Assembly (NCBI GenBank): GCA_027563935.2
Contig: CM050446.2
Location: 122,714,499 to 122,778,498, forward strand
Source of the DNA: Costus lasius
Taxonomy: Eukaryota > Streptophyta > Magnoliopsida > Zingiberales > Costaceae
Length of the DNA: 64,000 bases
Reading direction: 5' to 3'
In this document: positions 46,990 to 58,636 of the stretch, piece by piece
Position numbering within the stretch: position 1 is the stretch's first letter
How the letters are laid out: the number at the start of each line of letters is the position of its first letter
Position numbers and translations under genes: made by a program
The notes under the pieces: generated by a model
What the model was told of the DNA's origin: nothing
Seen by the model: only the letters and a program-made list of their open reading frames with translations
Database searches by the model: none

Positions 46990-47410
46990 TCTGCAATTTG
47001 CGTAGCCACTACAAACCGATCAAAATCGGTCAAAATCGGTTAAAAACCAAACAATTTCGTCCGATTTAGGGGAAAAACAAACCCAGCGAGCTCCCGCTCG
47101 AGCTACCAGCCTACCATGCCTGCTCCCACTTCCGCTCAAAGCGGCGCAAGCACGAGCTCCAAGCGGAGCTTCCGGCGTGAGCGAGTGCTCCAGGCAAAGC
47201 TTCCGGCGCAAGCACGAGCTCTAGGCATCCAGGCAGAGCTTGTTCCGGCGCCAGCGCGAGCTCTAGGCATCTAGGTAGAGCTTCCAGCGAGAGCGCGAGC
47301 TCCAGGCCAAGCTTACGCCGCTGGTATCGTGCTCCGTCTGACCTCGGTGGTTTGTCGGACCAGTACCGGACCGAGATTTCGGCCAGTATCTTAAACATTG
47401 GTTCAAGTGC
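46990..47410. repeat. GC-rich insertion with minisatellite in kinase intron 3
   Basis: Starts with CGATCAAAATCGGTCAAAAT repeats and ends with GGACCAGTACCGGACCGAG. Between 47142 and 47309 five copies of a 31-42 bp unit (GCGCAAGCACGAGCTC...GAGCTTCCG) follow each other. Base composition differs sharply from the AT-rich intron, so it is an insertion of unknown type. Confidence 0.7.
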
Positions 47411-48287
47411 GCCCAACATGCAAAGATCCTTGTTAATCATTTCAAGCTAGTTTGTTTCTATGTGCTCTTGTCCAAAGTATAGTACAAGCATTTTGGGTCC
47501 AAACTCACCTCAACTTGAGTTCTTAATTTGCATGCTTGCCCATTATTTTCTTTTTGTAAAAAGAACATTATTGTCTTACAATTAAAATCTACTCAAATTC
47601 CTAATAGTAAAATTTTAAATGAAACTAAGAATATAAGTAATGCTAAGCCATATCTCTTATACTGAAAAACTAAAATTAATCATAATGACAAATTTAATTC
47701 AGATCAAATTTGACTTGGGTTTTATCCTTGTTAAATTGATAATAGTTAGGGTTATATTTAAGAATATTAGGAATAGTATTTTATGTACTCAGACCTCTAT
47801 ATATAGAGGTTGTGTCTTATTCTATAAGTTTGGCTAATTAATACAATGTAGCCTTTAGGGTTTCCCCCTTTCTCATTTCTTCTAACAATCCTTATATCTA
47901 ATCACAACTCAAAACTAGATTCAGCCTTAAGCCTTGTCCGAACCTAAAAACCAGCCTTAAGCTATTTCCAGGCCCTCCTAAATTGATAATGTGTCTAGAC
48001 AAGTCCTGCGAACCCTGAATAATGCTCTAGAACACATCCATTCGTAGGTTTAATGCAAAATTTCATTTCTATTTTGTGATGCATCTGTGTTGAATTTTTT
48101 TTAAAAAAAGTCTTCTGCAAAATTCCTGAAAGTTTACAAAGTTTTGTTTTTTGTGTATAAAATATCTATCTTAAATTTGTATGTAAATTCAAGGAACATG
48201 CATTACTAGAATTATAGAAAATATGTTTTCTATAATTTTTAATTTTCTACATTATGTTCTTTTTAATTATCCACCTTGACAGTACAG

Positions 48288-48371
48288 GTTATATTGGTTC
48301 TGTGTCATTCTTGGATGTTGTGTTGCAAGTTGTGGACAAACCACGCACTGTCAATCCTGGGCTTATATATG
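48288..48371 (+). CDS. SOS4: Pyridoxal kinase exon 4
   Basis: Encodes GYIGSVSFLDVVLQVVDK to NPGLIY with split codons at both ends. Acceptor TACAG, donor GTAAAT. Confidence 0.88.
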
Positions 48372-48985
48372 GTAAATGGTTGACAAGTTTAATTTATATA
48401 TAATTTTCCAAAAGAAGCACTATGTTTGACTTGCCATCACCCTCAAAAATGAATTGAATTATTTTTCCACACACTCATCATTTTGATTCTTTTAGATCCT
48501 TGCAAACTTTGATTTCTTGTTTCATTATCTCTTTTTCTCAAGTTAAACATTTGACTTTGGGCTTTCTGGAATTGTTATGATCAATTCGTTTATCTGTATC
48601 ATGGAACTATTGCAAAATTGAAATATAGAAAGAACTAGATCTACCATAATTAATGTGGTTGTAGGTAATAGCTTAATATTCTCATTTATATACCTATTTT
48701 AGAGTTTAGTGCATCCAAAAATAAAGTACCACCTTAGTTGACATGAGAATTAACATCATATGGTTTATTTTGTTTTAGCTTCTAGCCCCGTGCTACTTCT
48801 CTAGTCTAGGGATGTAATTCTCAATTTTTTGGCCAAATCTTTCATGTAGCTCTATTTTTTTCTGATGTACCATCTAGCCTACCTGGTACTGCTTGGAAAA
48901 AATTATTGAACTGTTCTTTTATTCTGATATGCTCATACAAGATTTTCTCATCCTACTATTGATTAGAATTTTTTTTTCTCACCAG

Positions 48986-49058
48986 TCTGTGACTCTGTTA
49001 TGGGGGATCAAGGGAGGCTGTATGTTCCACCTAACATGGTTTTGTATACCGTGAAAAG
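48986..49058 (+). CDS. SOS4: Pyridoxal kinase exon 5
   Basis: Encodes CDSVMGDQGRLYVP to LYTVK plus two bases. The usual CDPVMGD motif has Ser for Pro. Acceptor ACCAG, donor GTCAGT. The next family exon (VASMLTPNQFE-type block) is not found before 49705. Confidence 0.85.
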
Positions 49059-49704
49059 GTCAGTTATTAACATATTAGCCTCTTTTTTTGACATTTGGTG
49101 CACTGTGCCTATTTTATGCCCCTTTTGATTCTGAACTGACCTTGCTTGGAGTAGAATAGCTATCTCATGTTGTTAACTGAGTATACAATTGATCTTTGTG
49201 GGCAAGTTGGATAGCGCTTTGTATATTTCCTTATGAATAATTCATTTGTCTTGTGTGAGTTATTCTATGAGCCATGATACTTCTTGGACATAAAATTCTA
49301 ACATATTCTATTTATTTCTGTGATTCTATTCAAGATACCAGAGAACCATATGTTATGCTTGCTAGATAGTGCTTTTCATACTTTTCTTTTGTTACTGGTT
49401 TATTGCATTAATATTCGACTAACAATTTTCTGCTCGTTCCGAAAATTTTGTCCAAATATATGATCATTAGATGATAGGAATATTGGATAACATATTGTTC
49501 ATAGTAATTTTATTGCTACAACTAGTTTCAGCAAGTTGATTATATTATCAGCAGATTGATTGCTACTAAGTAGCTTCACTGTCTAGTTTAAGCGAGGGTA
49601 TCGATGGACAGTGAACCTCATCAGTATTTGCATAAAAATCCTTGCTTGTCACAGTCCTACACTTCCTGTATGATCAATCCTAATTTTAATTCTGTTATTT
49701 GCAG
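49059..49704 (+). other. Kinase intron where a conserved exon is missing
   Basis: In plant pyridoxal kinases an exon encoding a VASMLTPNQFE-type block follows the CDPVMGD exon. I read this interval in all three plus frames and find no trace of it. Confidence 0.7.
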
Positions 49705-49768
49705 AATTATGTCTGAAAGTGATGAGCTGGAAGCTTGTTGTATTCTTCATGCAGCTGGACCTTCAAAG
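49705..49768 (+). CDS. SOS4: Pyridoxal kinase exon following the missing one
   Basis: Encodes IMSESDELEACCILHAAGPSK. Its phase (one base completing AG of exon 5 to an Arg codon) fits a direct join to 49058, so loss of the intervening exon keeps the frame. Acceptor TTGCAG, donor GTTTAT. Confidence 0.85.
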
Positions 49769-50226
49769 GTTTATTCTCATATATGAATATGAAGATAACA
49801 TTTCTTGCAGATCTCCCTTATATTACAATATACATAGAATTTTCTAGCTGGACAGAATTCTCTGTAACTACAGCTTTGCTTCACTGGTTTTCTTTACTTA
49901 CAATAGACCAACTCACTTGTATTTTTGAAAGTAAATGTACTGCTTGATAAATACATAATTTCGTGTAGTTATAACGCAAAATGACAATTGAAATTTCTTT
50001 AATTTCAGGTTGTCAACCTGATTGCATCTTTATTTTGGTTCTTCGTTCTCTAGTCTCTGCCCCTGCTCGTGTTCTTTCATTCTTCTTTGACTTTTGTGTA
50101 TGCTTTTAGTCCTGTCAAATTGCATCTTTTAACTTTTGTTTTTCTGTTAATGATCTTTCTACAAGATACATTCTTATACCCTTGTAATTCTTTTCTAGTT
50201 TTTAACATAATTTTTTTTAGTGCCAG

Positions 50227-50292
50227 GTGGCTTTAACTAGCTTGAATATAAGGGACGAACTTCTCCTTATTGGTAGTCATCAGAAAGTGAAG
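50227..50292 (+). CDS. SOS4: Pyridoxal kinase exon (LLLIGSHQK)
   Basis: Twenty-two codons, VALTSLNIRDELLLIGSHQK then VK. The acceptor is CCAG. The donor is either GCACTT after AAG (GC-AG type, giving the length expected from rice-like relatives) or GTGAAG six bases earlier. Both keep phase 0. Confidence 0.75.
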
Positions 50293-50690
50293 GCACTTTC
50301 TCAAACTTATTTGTGTGCATGTTAAAACACCCTGATTAGGTCAGGGTATTTGCACGAAGGTTGACTGTATAAAACTTGCTGATTTACATGGCAACTATCA
50401 GAGGCTATTGGCATTGTTTTGTTTGCCTTCTTTAGACCATAAGTGATTCGCAAGAATCAACAAGAGTTGATATATACAAAGAAGCATAATTAAGCATAAC
50501 CAATTGCAAAACTGATTCATAAGTTAATATTGAATTAGTGAGACATGTCTTATTTTTGCATCTTAACGTGGATATTTTTGTATGAATCCATATTTCAAGG
50601 ACATACTTCTTCGTAGTGCATAACACATTAATATTGTTATGCTAGTATGTGCTTATGGAACAGTCTATTGGTTTAGTATCTAATTTGCAG

Positions 50691-50747
50691 GGTCAGCCTC
50701 CCGAGCAGTTTAAGATTGTGATCCCTAAGATTCCAGCATATTTTACG
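50691..50747 (+). CDS. SOS4: Pyridoxal kinase exon (PPEQFKI)
   Basis: Nineteen codons, GQPPEQFKIVIPKIPAYFT, acceptor TTGCAG and donor GTATGC, phase 0. Confidence 0.88.
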
Positions 50748-51413
50748 GTATGCATTTTATTTTACTGTTGAAATCTTTTCTGGCTTCTTAGTAGTGGTTC
50801 TTCGCCTTGTGGATTTGTTAATTCTGGGCTGAAATGCAAGTTCTAAATTTTCCTTGATATCAGTTTCTTCGCCATTTCTTTTAGCAAATCATGTTATTGG
50901 AGGTTTGCCTATGAGTAGGTGGACCTCTTTTGCGATTTGATTTTGTATTTAAGATTGATAAACATGTTACGCTTACCCAATTAGAGCATGCATGTCACTT
51001 TCGTTTTTCCATTCACATCATTTATTTCTTCCTGTTAAATGTGTGATTACAAGTGTTATGTATTTCACTTGCTGTTCAGTTTGAACTCGTAATATGTAGC
51101 ATCTGTTTTGTTCTCCTCTAACTGGAAGGGCAAGTTTATTACCTGCTCTTCATGTGTTCAATCTGATGTCTAGAAATGGGGATATACGTATGTCAATCTT
51201 TAAGCGTTTCTCAGTGTGTGATTACTGATTACTTCCTGAGCTGTCCATATGAAATTTTGTAATTTGTTTTTGATAATAAATGCGCATGTTGGTAGTAAGA
51301 ATTTTTTTGCTTGTTTTAATGAATCGCATTGTCCCATCTTCATGACTATCGCCACGCTATTAGAATATGTATATATAAATATAATCGCCCAATGTGTTGG
51401 CGGTAACTTGTAG

Positions 51414-51458
51414 GGTACTGGTGATCTGATGAAAGCACTTCTATTAGGATGGAGCAAT
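51414..51458 (+). CDS. SOS4: Pyridoxal kinase exon with GTGD catalytic motif
   Basis: Fifteen codons, GTGDLMKALLLGWSN. The GTGD motif holds the catalytic Asp and anion hole of the ribokinase-like fold and is intact. Acceptor TTGTAG, donor GTAAGG. Confidence 0.88.
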
Positions 51459-51540
51459 GTAAGGTTTCATAATACCGTTGAATCTTCATCGTGAAAAGTA
51501 GATGTATATATTTTGTTTCTTGGGTATATTTGATATTCAG

Positions 51541-51594
51541 ATATATCCAGATACCCTCGAGAAAGCATCGGAGCTTGCAGTATCAAGTTTACAG
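51541..51594 (+). CDS. SOS4: Pyridoxal kinase exon (IYPDTLEKA)
   Basis: Eighteen codons, IYPDTLEKASELAVSSLQ, acceptor ATTCAG, donor GTACAT, phase 0. Confidence 0.88.
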
Positions 51595-52173
51595 GTACAT
51601 ACTGTTTAGTCTTGTTACGAGAGTCTCTTTTTTGCAATAAATAAATAATCTGACAATCTGGTAGAGGAATTCTGTTTAGATGTATCCTTATACAAGCACT
51701 AATGTGATGAATGTAGAGTGCATAGTTCCAAGATTCATAGGCTTCATCTAAAATGGAGTTCTTTTGATCTTCTGATATAAAGCTGCGGAACCAACTTCAT
51801 TAACTGATCAAAAAACTTGATGTATAGATCACGGCCCTTCCATTTGATCAGTGTAAATTGTCACGTCCCTTCACAATTGAACTGTTTTGATGATTGGCTG
51901 GTAGTTTCTAATTTGGTTCTTTAGAACTTCGAGCCAAGTTGCATATTAAATTTATTTATTGTCAGCATTTAACATTAACTATGCCTCTTAACCCTTCTAT
52001 TTTTCTCTCAAAACTGGATGCCTTTGCTGCCATGCTGGTGTTTAATATCTATCAGCCTACAGCTTGTTTCCGTTCATTTGTAACATGTACTTTCATCTTC
52101 ACAGGCTTCTGATTTTATGTTCTTCGTGTACATCTATGCTTCAGAATCTGAGAGATTTGCTTAATCCTTTCAG

Positions 52174-52350
52174 GCTCTGCTACATCGAACATTGGCAGAT
52201 TACAAAGCAGTGGGTTTTCAGACGCAGTTGAGCAGTTTAGAAGTTCGATTAGTTCAGAGCCAAGATGATATTAGGAACCCGGAGATCAAACTTAAGGCTG
52301 AGAGGTACATTGGAAGGGTTGGTCAATCATTTCAAAGGCAGCAAAGCTAG
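52174..52350 (+). CDS. SOS4: Pyridoxal kinase last exon
   Basis: Fifty-eight codons and a TAG stop at 52348-52350. It carries ALLHRTLADYKAVGF and the C-terminal family block SLEVRLVQSQDDIRNP, followed by KAERY and about 13 additional residues compared with typical plant homologues. Confidence 0.88.
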   Translation, partial: ALLHRTLADYKAVGFQTQLSSLEVRLVQSQDDIRNPEIKLKAERYIGRVGQSFQRQQS

Positions 52351-53700
52351 CCAATCAGGTTTTTGAATGATGCATCATTGGCCAACTGTCTTCACAATTA
52401 ATTCAAAACCATTCTTCTATTGATTTTTTTTTCGTCAGGGAATTTACTATAATGTGTAAAATCAACCAATCAAAAAACCAATCTCTCCAACAGCATCTGA
52501 ATTTGTTCAAAGTATATTAACAATGGCAATAAAACAGACTGATATAGGCTTCGTTTGGGAGTGGGCCTTGCGGAGCAGGGCACACTGCCGAGGCAAATAT
52601 TCAAATTTTTAGGCTCAATATGCTTTCTGAAGGTAGGCAGGCATTGAATAACCTTAAATAAAGTCAATGGTGACAATAACAATAATAGTGCAAGTGCAAG
52701 AACATCAACACATGCACTAAATGAGCCAAACTATGAGCTTGCATAGAGGTATCAAAAGCTATGTAACCTCAATAGATGTCTAATACGGCATTAGAGCTTT
52801 CTTTGGGCTCAATTAGAGAACTAGTGGATTGAGCACCTTCAATACTAGCCCGATGACCTTCTTTCCACCGCATACAAGCAAACACAAATTTAGAATGCTT
52901 ACACAAAGTAAAAAAGTATATATAATCTAGACATTAGTTTGGCTATTTCAAAATAATTTTACTTTAACTATATTTCTCAGTTGTAAGCGACATGTATCAT
53001 ACAATAGTGTCCACGATCCAATTGTGCTCTAGAATTCAACCATCAATACCAAATGAAAGTATTACACAATATTTTGATAGAGTTGAAGAATGTCACATAG
53101 ATAAAAAGCTTGATAAGCCAAGGGACGTCTTTAGTATCTCATGTATAATTCTTGCATACTTAATTTGCTTTTATATTATTATAAAAAACTATATTCTGCA
53201 AGTTAATAGATATATCAGCGCAATGAAGTATATAGTTTAGCTCATGATGAACAACGAGAGCATCTTTTACAGAAATAGTGAGATGATCTAATTATCATGA
53301 CATCTTCTCGACATGTACATTGCTCAACCAAATGATGTAAAAGTACAATGAAATATGTCCATACAATCGTGACTGTAATTTACGATCACTATTGGGTGCA
53401 TACTCATGTACAATAATTTCTAAAGAAAAGGATCTTACAACTTAGCCCACAAGATTTGTAATATATTTTATCGTATTAAAATCATTATAAAGAAGACTAT
53501 AAAGACACAATATTCACAAGCAAACAACGTTGTGACTTTCAATATTGGGGAGAATGAAAATACTATCTAATTATTCTAACATGCTTTGATAATAACAAAT
53601 CATCCTGTCTTAAGTATTTTTCTTAGGTTAAAGATATTGGGTGATTTATCTCAATAAGTAGATATTTGAGAGATGATTAAAAATCACCTTCTACACCTAG
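52351..53700. other. Intergenic region downstream of the kinase
   Basis: AT-rich, with no gene or element recognised. Short open frames on both strands look random. Confidence 0.6.
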
Positions 53701-56700
53701 TGTTATAATTTAATTTTTAAAACTAATTTTTTTTATCTTTTTTCAGGGCCTAATTGTAATTTGTAAAATCTTATGGGTTTATTGGTAAGTTTACTTTTAA
53801 AAGCCCTTTTGTTTTTTTTCCTTTGTTTCCGAGGCTCTTTTTTTCCTTTCCATTTATTTTCTCCCCCTTTCGTGAGCGGCAGCGACAAAGAGCTCCTCTT
53901 CTTGGGCGACAGCAAAACCTTAGTGCTTCTTCTTTTTCTTCGATGGGTCAATGCCAGAAGATCCCCCTAATGTCGCAAGGGCGAAGGTTATTTTCTTAAG
54001 AAGCGTGGGCATCAAATCCTTCCTCCATCTTCTTCCTCTTCTCTTCCCTTCATTTAGGTAAATCTCCCAACCCTAACTCTCAGCGGATTTCTTTTCCCTT
54101 CTTTTTTTGAAATTGGATCTAGGTAAATTTCTTGATGTACGTTGTCTCAAAATCGATTGAAGAACTGTGGTGAAATGGTGTGGAATCTTTATTGACTTAT
54201 TTTGAAAATGAAAATAGGTATAGTGAGAACTTATGTTTCCTTGTTCTTATGATGTGTAGTAATTTCTTGGTTGTCGTTTTATAATGATATCCTAAAGGAT
54301 TGATGGACTATCTTTATTTTTTCTATTTGTTAGTTTGATATCAGTGCTATAGCTTTCTCTCATATGGTGATAGTAGTTTTCTATATGTCTGAATTTTATT
54401 TGTAAATGTACTGTATTTCCGCTGGTTCATCTTGGAAGTGGAAGTTTGGTCTTCTTAGTTTCGAGACTTTGTTGAAATTTTAATAACTTACGTTTCCAGG
54501 TCATAGAGGTCTTTTTTTGTTATTTCTGTTGCTTTTTGTACATTACCAAATAAATTTCAAATGAATTCTAGTGGCGGCTGAAGTATTCTTTTTATGAGTT
54601 ATTAATCTGTCCTTTTACTTCGAGTGATGTTGGCCCGATGGGTTACTGATTAGGGCTTTTACTATAATCTGATTTTTTTTTATCTAGAGTTAACTCTAAT
54701 ACTTCCGATAGTGAACATTTGAAATTAGTGACATTATTAAATTGTAAATTTAGAAAACCAGTTTATAAAATGGAGAACTCTACATTAACTCTAGTAGTTA
54801 CAATTTCATCCTTCATGAGTAGAAGAGATAACTATGATTTTTTTTAGTCAACCATCACATGTAGAACAACCACAGGCCAGTATACATGATTTTATCTTTT
54901 TGCTTATTAACAAGTAAACACTATTCTAGGAGCTTTTTCGTTTCTTCCTTTTGATCCTTCAATATTTTGCTAAAGTCCTCATCTCCAAAATCTCTTGAAG
55001 ATGAGAAAGAATTATCTGATTCCACCATCTAAAACACAAACAATTATGCTTTTGGATTAATGGTTAGAAACTGAGGGATATGAAACCATAAATGATCCTG
55101 TATTAGAACCGTAGTGAGTTTGAAAATAATAAACTTCTACTAGCATGCATGCGTGGGTAGGAGAACACAGCATATAAGTAGAACAAGATTTTAGCTTATA
55201 AGTGGAACAAGATTTTGCTAAGTAAAAGATGGTATTGCAGTTATTAAATACAAACCCTAGGATTTTATTGTTACTAGTAAATGGGAAGCAAATTGTAGTT
55301 ATTGTTTAATTGAATTAAGTGGTAACTCTGATTCCAAGTTTATTCTAATAAATGCTATTTCTAAAGTTTCTTGGCTTTAACCCCTTTTCCCTTAATTCCT
55401 TAATTCCATTCAACGACAAGTTTCTTTTTATGATAGAATTAAATCTTTAGCTAATCGGTTTCTGTGTTCATTAGTTTGGGTTCTCTAATTGCCATTATGA
55501 CTTGTTATTGATTTAATATTTCAAATAGAGGATCATTAATATCATTGTTATGTATTCATTTTGTTTATTATGAACAAATTAGTTAGAGGAATAAAGCTGT
55601 TGAGTTGTGGTTAATGCATGGTAGACTTTATTTACTGATCTTGTCAACAATTAGTGAAAATGTTGGATGCTATTAAATAAGTAATGACCTTTGCTTCAAA
55701 ACAGTTAGGTAGATGTGTATATTTAATATTTCGTTCTCATGCTTTAATAAGTAGTTAATAAGACATGTAATATAATTTTAAGGTAATATGGAAGTCAAGA
55801 TTGGAAACTAAGGTGATTCAAAGACTTGATAAATAGTTGGCAAGGAAAATCAATCATTGAGGTAGGAATCTGTTCCTTCACCTTTCAATACAGCATTTTG
55901 AGTTTACTTAAAAGCTGTGTTATCTTATTGTTCTTTCCTATGATTATTGTTTCATTCCTTTGTACTCAACATTGTTCATTTATTGATGCATTATGATGAC
56001 ATGACATGACTTGATAGTTACATTAGTAGTTTTGTTAAAATATTGGTAATGGAAAGTTTAGTACATTTGATATATGCTTGTAAGTCATGACATTGATTGA
56101 TCTTATGATACCACCGTGGACTCTATAGTGCCGAGTGTGGTTCGGCTATAGAGGTGCTAGCTAGAGGTCACCTGACGGGAAGTCATTGGACTAACCGGGG
56201 TCCTGGATGTTGGACGCAATATCCCCCGAGCTGTCTGTGGGCAGTTGTTCCATCGGTTGAGCAACGATGGAAACACTCTAACAAAGAGTGCGGACTCGAT
56301 TGTGAGGTTATTTGTGGTTATGCTCTTGATTTTACACGACTATGATGATGTGATGTTTACATGTAGAATAGTGAAATTGTTTTAATTATCTTTCCTTGTC
56401 ACATGCATTTTGTGATTCCTACTTAGCTCTTCTTGCTAACTCCTTTGTTTTGCCTCCAGGTCCAGGTTCAGGTTCTGCCCAACCCCAAAACGAATAGCTA
56501 GATAGAGACTGCAGTCATGGGGAATAAATAGCTAAAGTGGTCCTTCTTGAGTTGTGACATTTGTACTTCTTTTTGCATTGTTAATCAACTTTGAATTTTT
56601 GTTGAAAAGTCTGAATGATTTTGTAATAAGCATGTCCTGGTTTGATTTCTTTTAGTGTGGATTGTGAGATTTGAAGTTTATACAAATTTTGTTATCTAAA

Positions 56701-56797
56701 TGCATCGTTGTGGTTTAGGATGTGATATGTTTTTGAGTTGGCTTGTATTTCCTTAAACTCTTACGTCCCTAGTGAAGCCTTTCGCCGGGGCGTAACA
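53701..56797 (+). mobile_element. Probable 5' LTR of a chromovirus-like Gypsy element
   Basis: The right end is firm: ...GGGGCGTAACA, seven bases before an initiator-Met primer-binding site. The left end at TGTTATAATT (53701) is chosen because it mirrors the TAACA end; a second LTR to confirm it is not in the window. Internal sequence such as AGTGTGGTTCGGCTATAGAG near 56130 and TAATTGTAATTTGTAAAATC near 53751 is typical of long Tekay/Del-type LTRs. Confidence 0.55.
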
Positions 56798-56804
56798 GTT
56801 TATT

Positions 56805-56816
56805 TGGTATCAGAGG
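56805..56816 (+). other. Primer-binding site (initiator Met tRNA)
   Basis: TGGTATCAGAGG lies seven bases after the LTR end. Confidence 0.8.
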
Positions 56817-56967
56817 TTATAGGTTATAGGGACCTAGGACTGATGGGTTAAGGTTAAGGACTTAAGGTTAATATTAATAACAATAATAAATGGTAAAAAT
56901 AAAACTATAATAAACAAGCAAATAATAAAATGTGCTTTTGTTTGACTTATGTTGTGTAAATTTCAGG

Positions 56968-57030
56968 ATGCCACCTAGGCTTTGTATTGGCCCTACTAGT
57001 AGAGGTAGGCGTGGGAGACGCAATGTGCGG
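56968..57030 (+). pseudogene. Start of a chromovirus-like gag, cut after about 20 codons
   Basis: ATG at 56968 opens MPPRLCIGPTSRGRRGRRN, like the Arg/Gly-rich start of Tekay/Del gag. At about 57026-57031 the sequence changes to Athila gag in another frame. Confidence 0.5.
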
Positions 57031-58636
57031 TGGTTCCCCACTCGAAGACCCAAATTTGCATCTGACCATCTTCTTGGAAGTGTGCGACACGCTCAAGATG
57101 AACGGTGTTACTGACGACGCATTGCGGATGAGATTATTCCCGTTTTCCTTGCGGGACAGAGCTCGATCTTGGTTCCATTCACTTGCTGGCGAACCCATTA
57201 CCACATGGGAGCGACTTTCCGTGGCTTTTCTATCAAAGTATTTTCCGCCAAGCAAGACGGCCCAACTGAGGACCCAGATCACGAATTTTGCCCAATGGGA
57301 CACAGAATCATTATGTGAAGCGTGGGAGCGCTTCAAAGAACTTCAGAGGTTGTGCCCTCATCATGGGCTGGAAAAGTGGCTCCTCATCCATACATTTTAT
57401 AATGGGCTCAACTATAATACCAAGCTCACTCTCGACGCCGCAGCTGGTGGCGCCTTCATGAACAAAGAACTCGAAGACGCTTGGAACCTAATAGAGAATA
57501 TGACCACGAATCACCATCATTGGGCAACCTAAAGAACTGGGTCATCAAAAGGAAATGGTAAATTCGATCTGGACACTTTGAATTCTATAGTTGCCAAGGT
57601 GGACTCCTTGGCCCACAAACTTGATTCCTTGGGTTTGAACTCCGTTACAGTCAATAGTATATCATGTGAGAGTTGTGGCACACCTGGACATTTATCTTCT
57701 GATTGCCAGATGAGACCTGTTCCTTTTATGGACTTACCGCCGGAACAAATGAATGCATTAAACGGTTTTCCATCAAGGCCGCAACATGACCCATATTCTA
57801 ATACATACAATCCTGGGTGGAGGAGCCACCCGAATTTTTCTTATCGCAACACCAATGCAGCGCAACAAACTAATTTCAGGCATCCGCTGGGTTTCCAGCA
57901 ACAACGGGCACAACAAACACAAAACTTCCAACACGCCCAGAATTTCCGACAACAGCAGCCGCCGAAGTCAAGTCTGGAATCCGCTTTGGAGAGTTTCATT
58001 GTGGCTCAGACTAAACAGAACAGTCGCATGGAAGAGAATTTCCAACGGCTAACCTCCCAGTTTGAAGCATTAACTACGCATACCAAGATGCTCGAAACTC
58101 AAATAGCACAACAAGCCTCCACCTCAACCAGAGCTCCTGGGAGACTTCCAGGACAACCGGAGGCTAATCCTTGGGAGCATTGTAACGCAATAACGACACG
58201 AAGCGGCAAACAACTTGACGAGCCCGCAATGCCTAACGATGTACAGAGAGATCCCGAGCAAGAGATTAACCAGAACGAAGGAGCAAATCCTGAAAAGCCG
58301 GGAGGCGAGCAAGAGAAAAATAAGGAACCGGTTTACATACCGCCACCACCCTACAAACCGGTCATCCCATTTCCACAAAGGCTGGCGAAGGCGACACTCG
58401 ATCGCCAATTTGGTAAATTTATGGAAATGCTGAATAAACTTCACATTAATATTCCATTCACTGATGCACTAGCGCAGATGCCCGCTTACACCAAATTCCT
58501 CAAAGAGATTTTGTCTAACAAGAGGAAACTAGAGATACAGGGGACAGTAGCACTGATAGAGGAGTGTAGTGCCATAATTCAAAATAAATTACCTCCTAAA
58601 CTAAAAGACCCTGGAAGTTTCTCGATCCCATGCTAG
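57026..58636 (+). pseudogene. Athila gag fragment
   Basis: Reads GGSPLEDPNLHLTIFLEVCD, RLFPFSLRDRARSWFHSLAG, FLSKYFPPSKTAQLR and a TAA after NHHHWAT (57532). It then continues in frame to the zinc knuckle CESCGTPGHLSSDC, the NTYNPGWRSHPNFSYR block and FPQRLAKATLDRQFGKFMEM. It is homologous to, but clearly diverged from, the Athila copy at 21160. No LTR is attached to its left end. Confidence 0.85.

Larger units (their letters stand above)
16316..52350 (+). pseudogene. SOS4: Pyridoxal kinase gene disrupted by nested retrotransposons, one exon missing
   Basis: Pyridoxal kinase phosphorylates pyridoxal, pyridoxine and pyridoxamine in the vitamin B6 salvage pathway. The reading frame is rebuilt from 16316-16345, 44144-44191, 46070-46163, 46396-46500, 48288-48371, 48986-49058, 49705-49768, 50227-50292, 50691-50747, 51414-51458, 51541-51594 and 52174-52350. 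Family motifs are clear: [94 protein letters not shown] and SLEVRLVQSQDDIRNP. Three defects are seen. A 27.8-kb insertion splits exon 1. The exon that should carry the TPNQFE block is absent between 49059 and 49704. Proline of the CDPVMGD motif is Ser. The GTGD catalytic motif is intact and no stops interrupt the exons. It is probably a recent pseudogene, or a gene reusing a new start at 44138; an intact copy should exist elsewhere. Confidence 0.85.

Noticed and set aside
46804..47043. 79-codon frame in kinase intron 3
   Set aside because: Falls in an intron between well-defined exons and runs into the GC-rich insertion. No family likeness.
53733..53970. Overlapping open frames on both strands near the LTR start
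   Set aside because: Driven by T-rich/A-rich tracts. More likely U3 of a long LTR than coding sequence.
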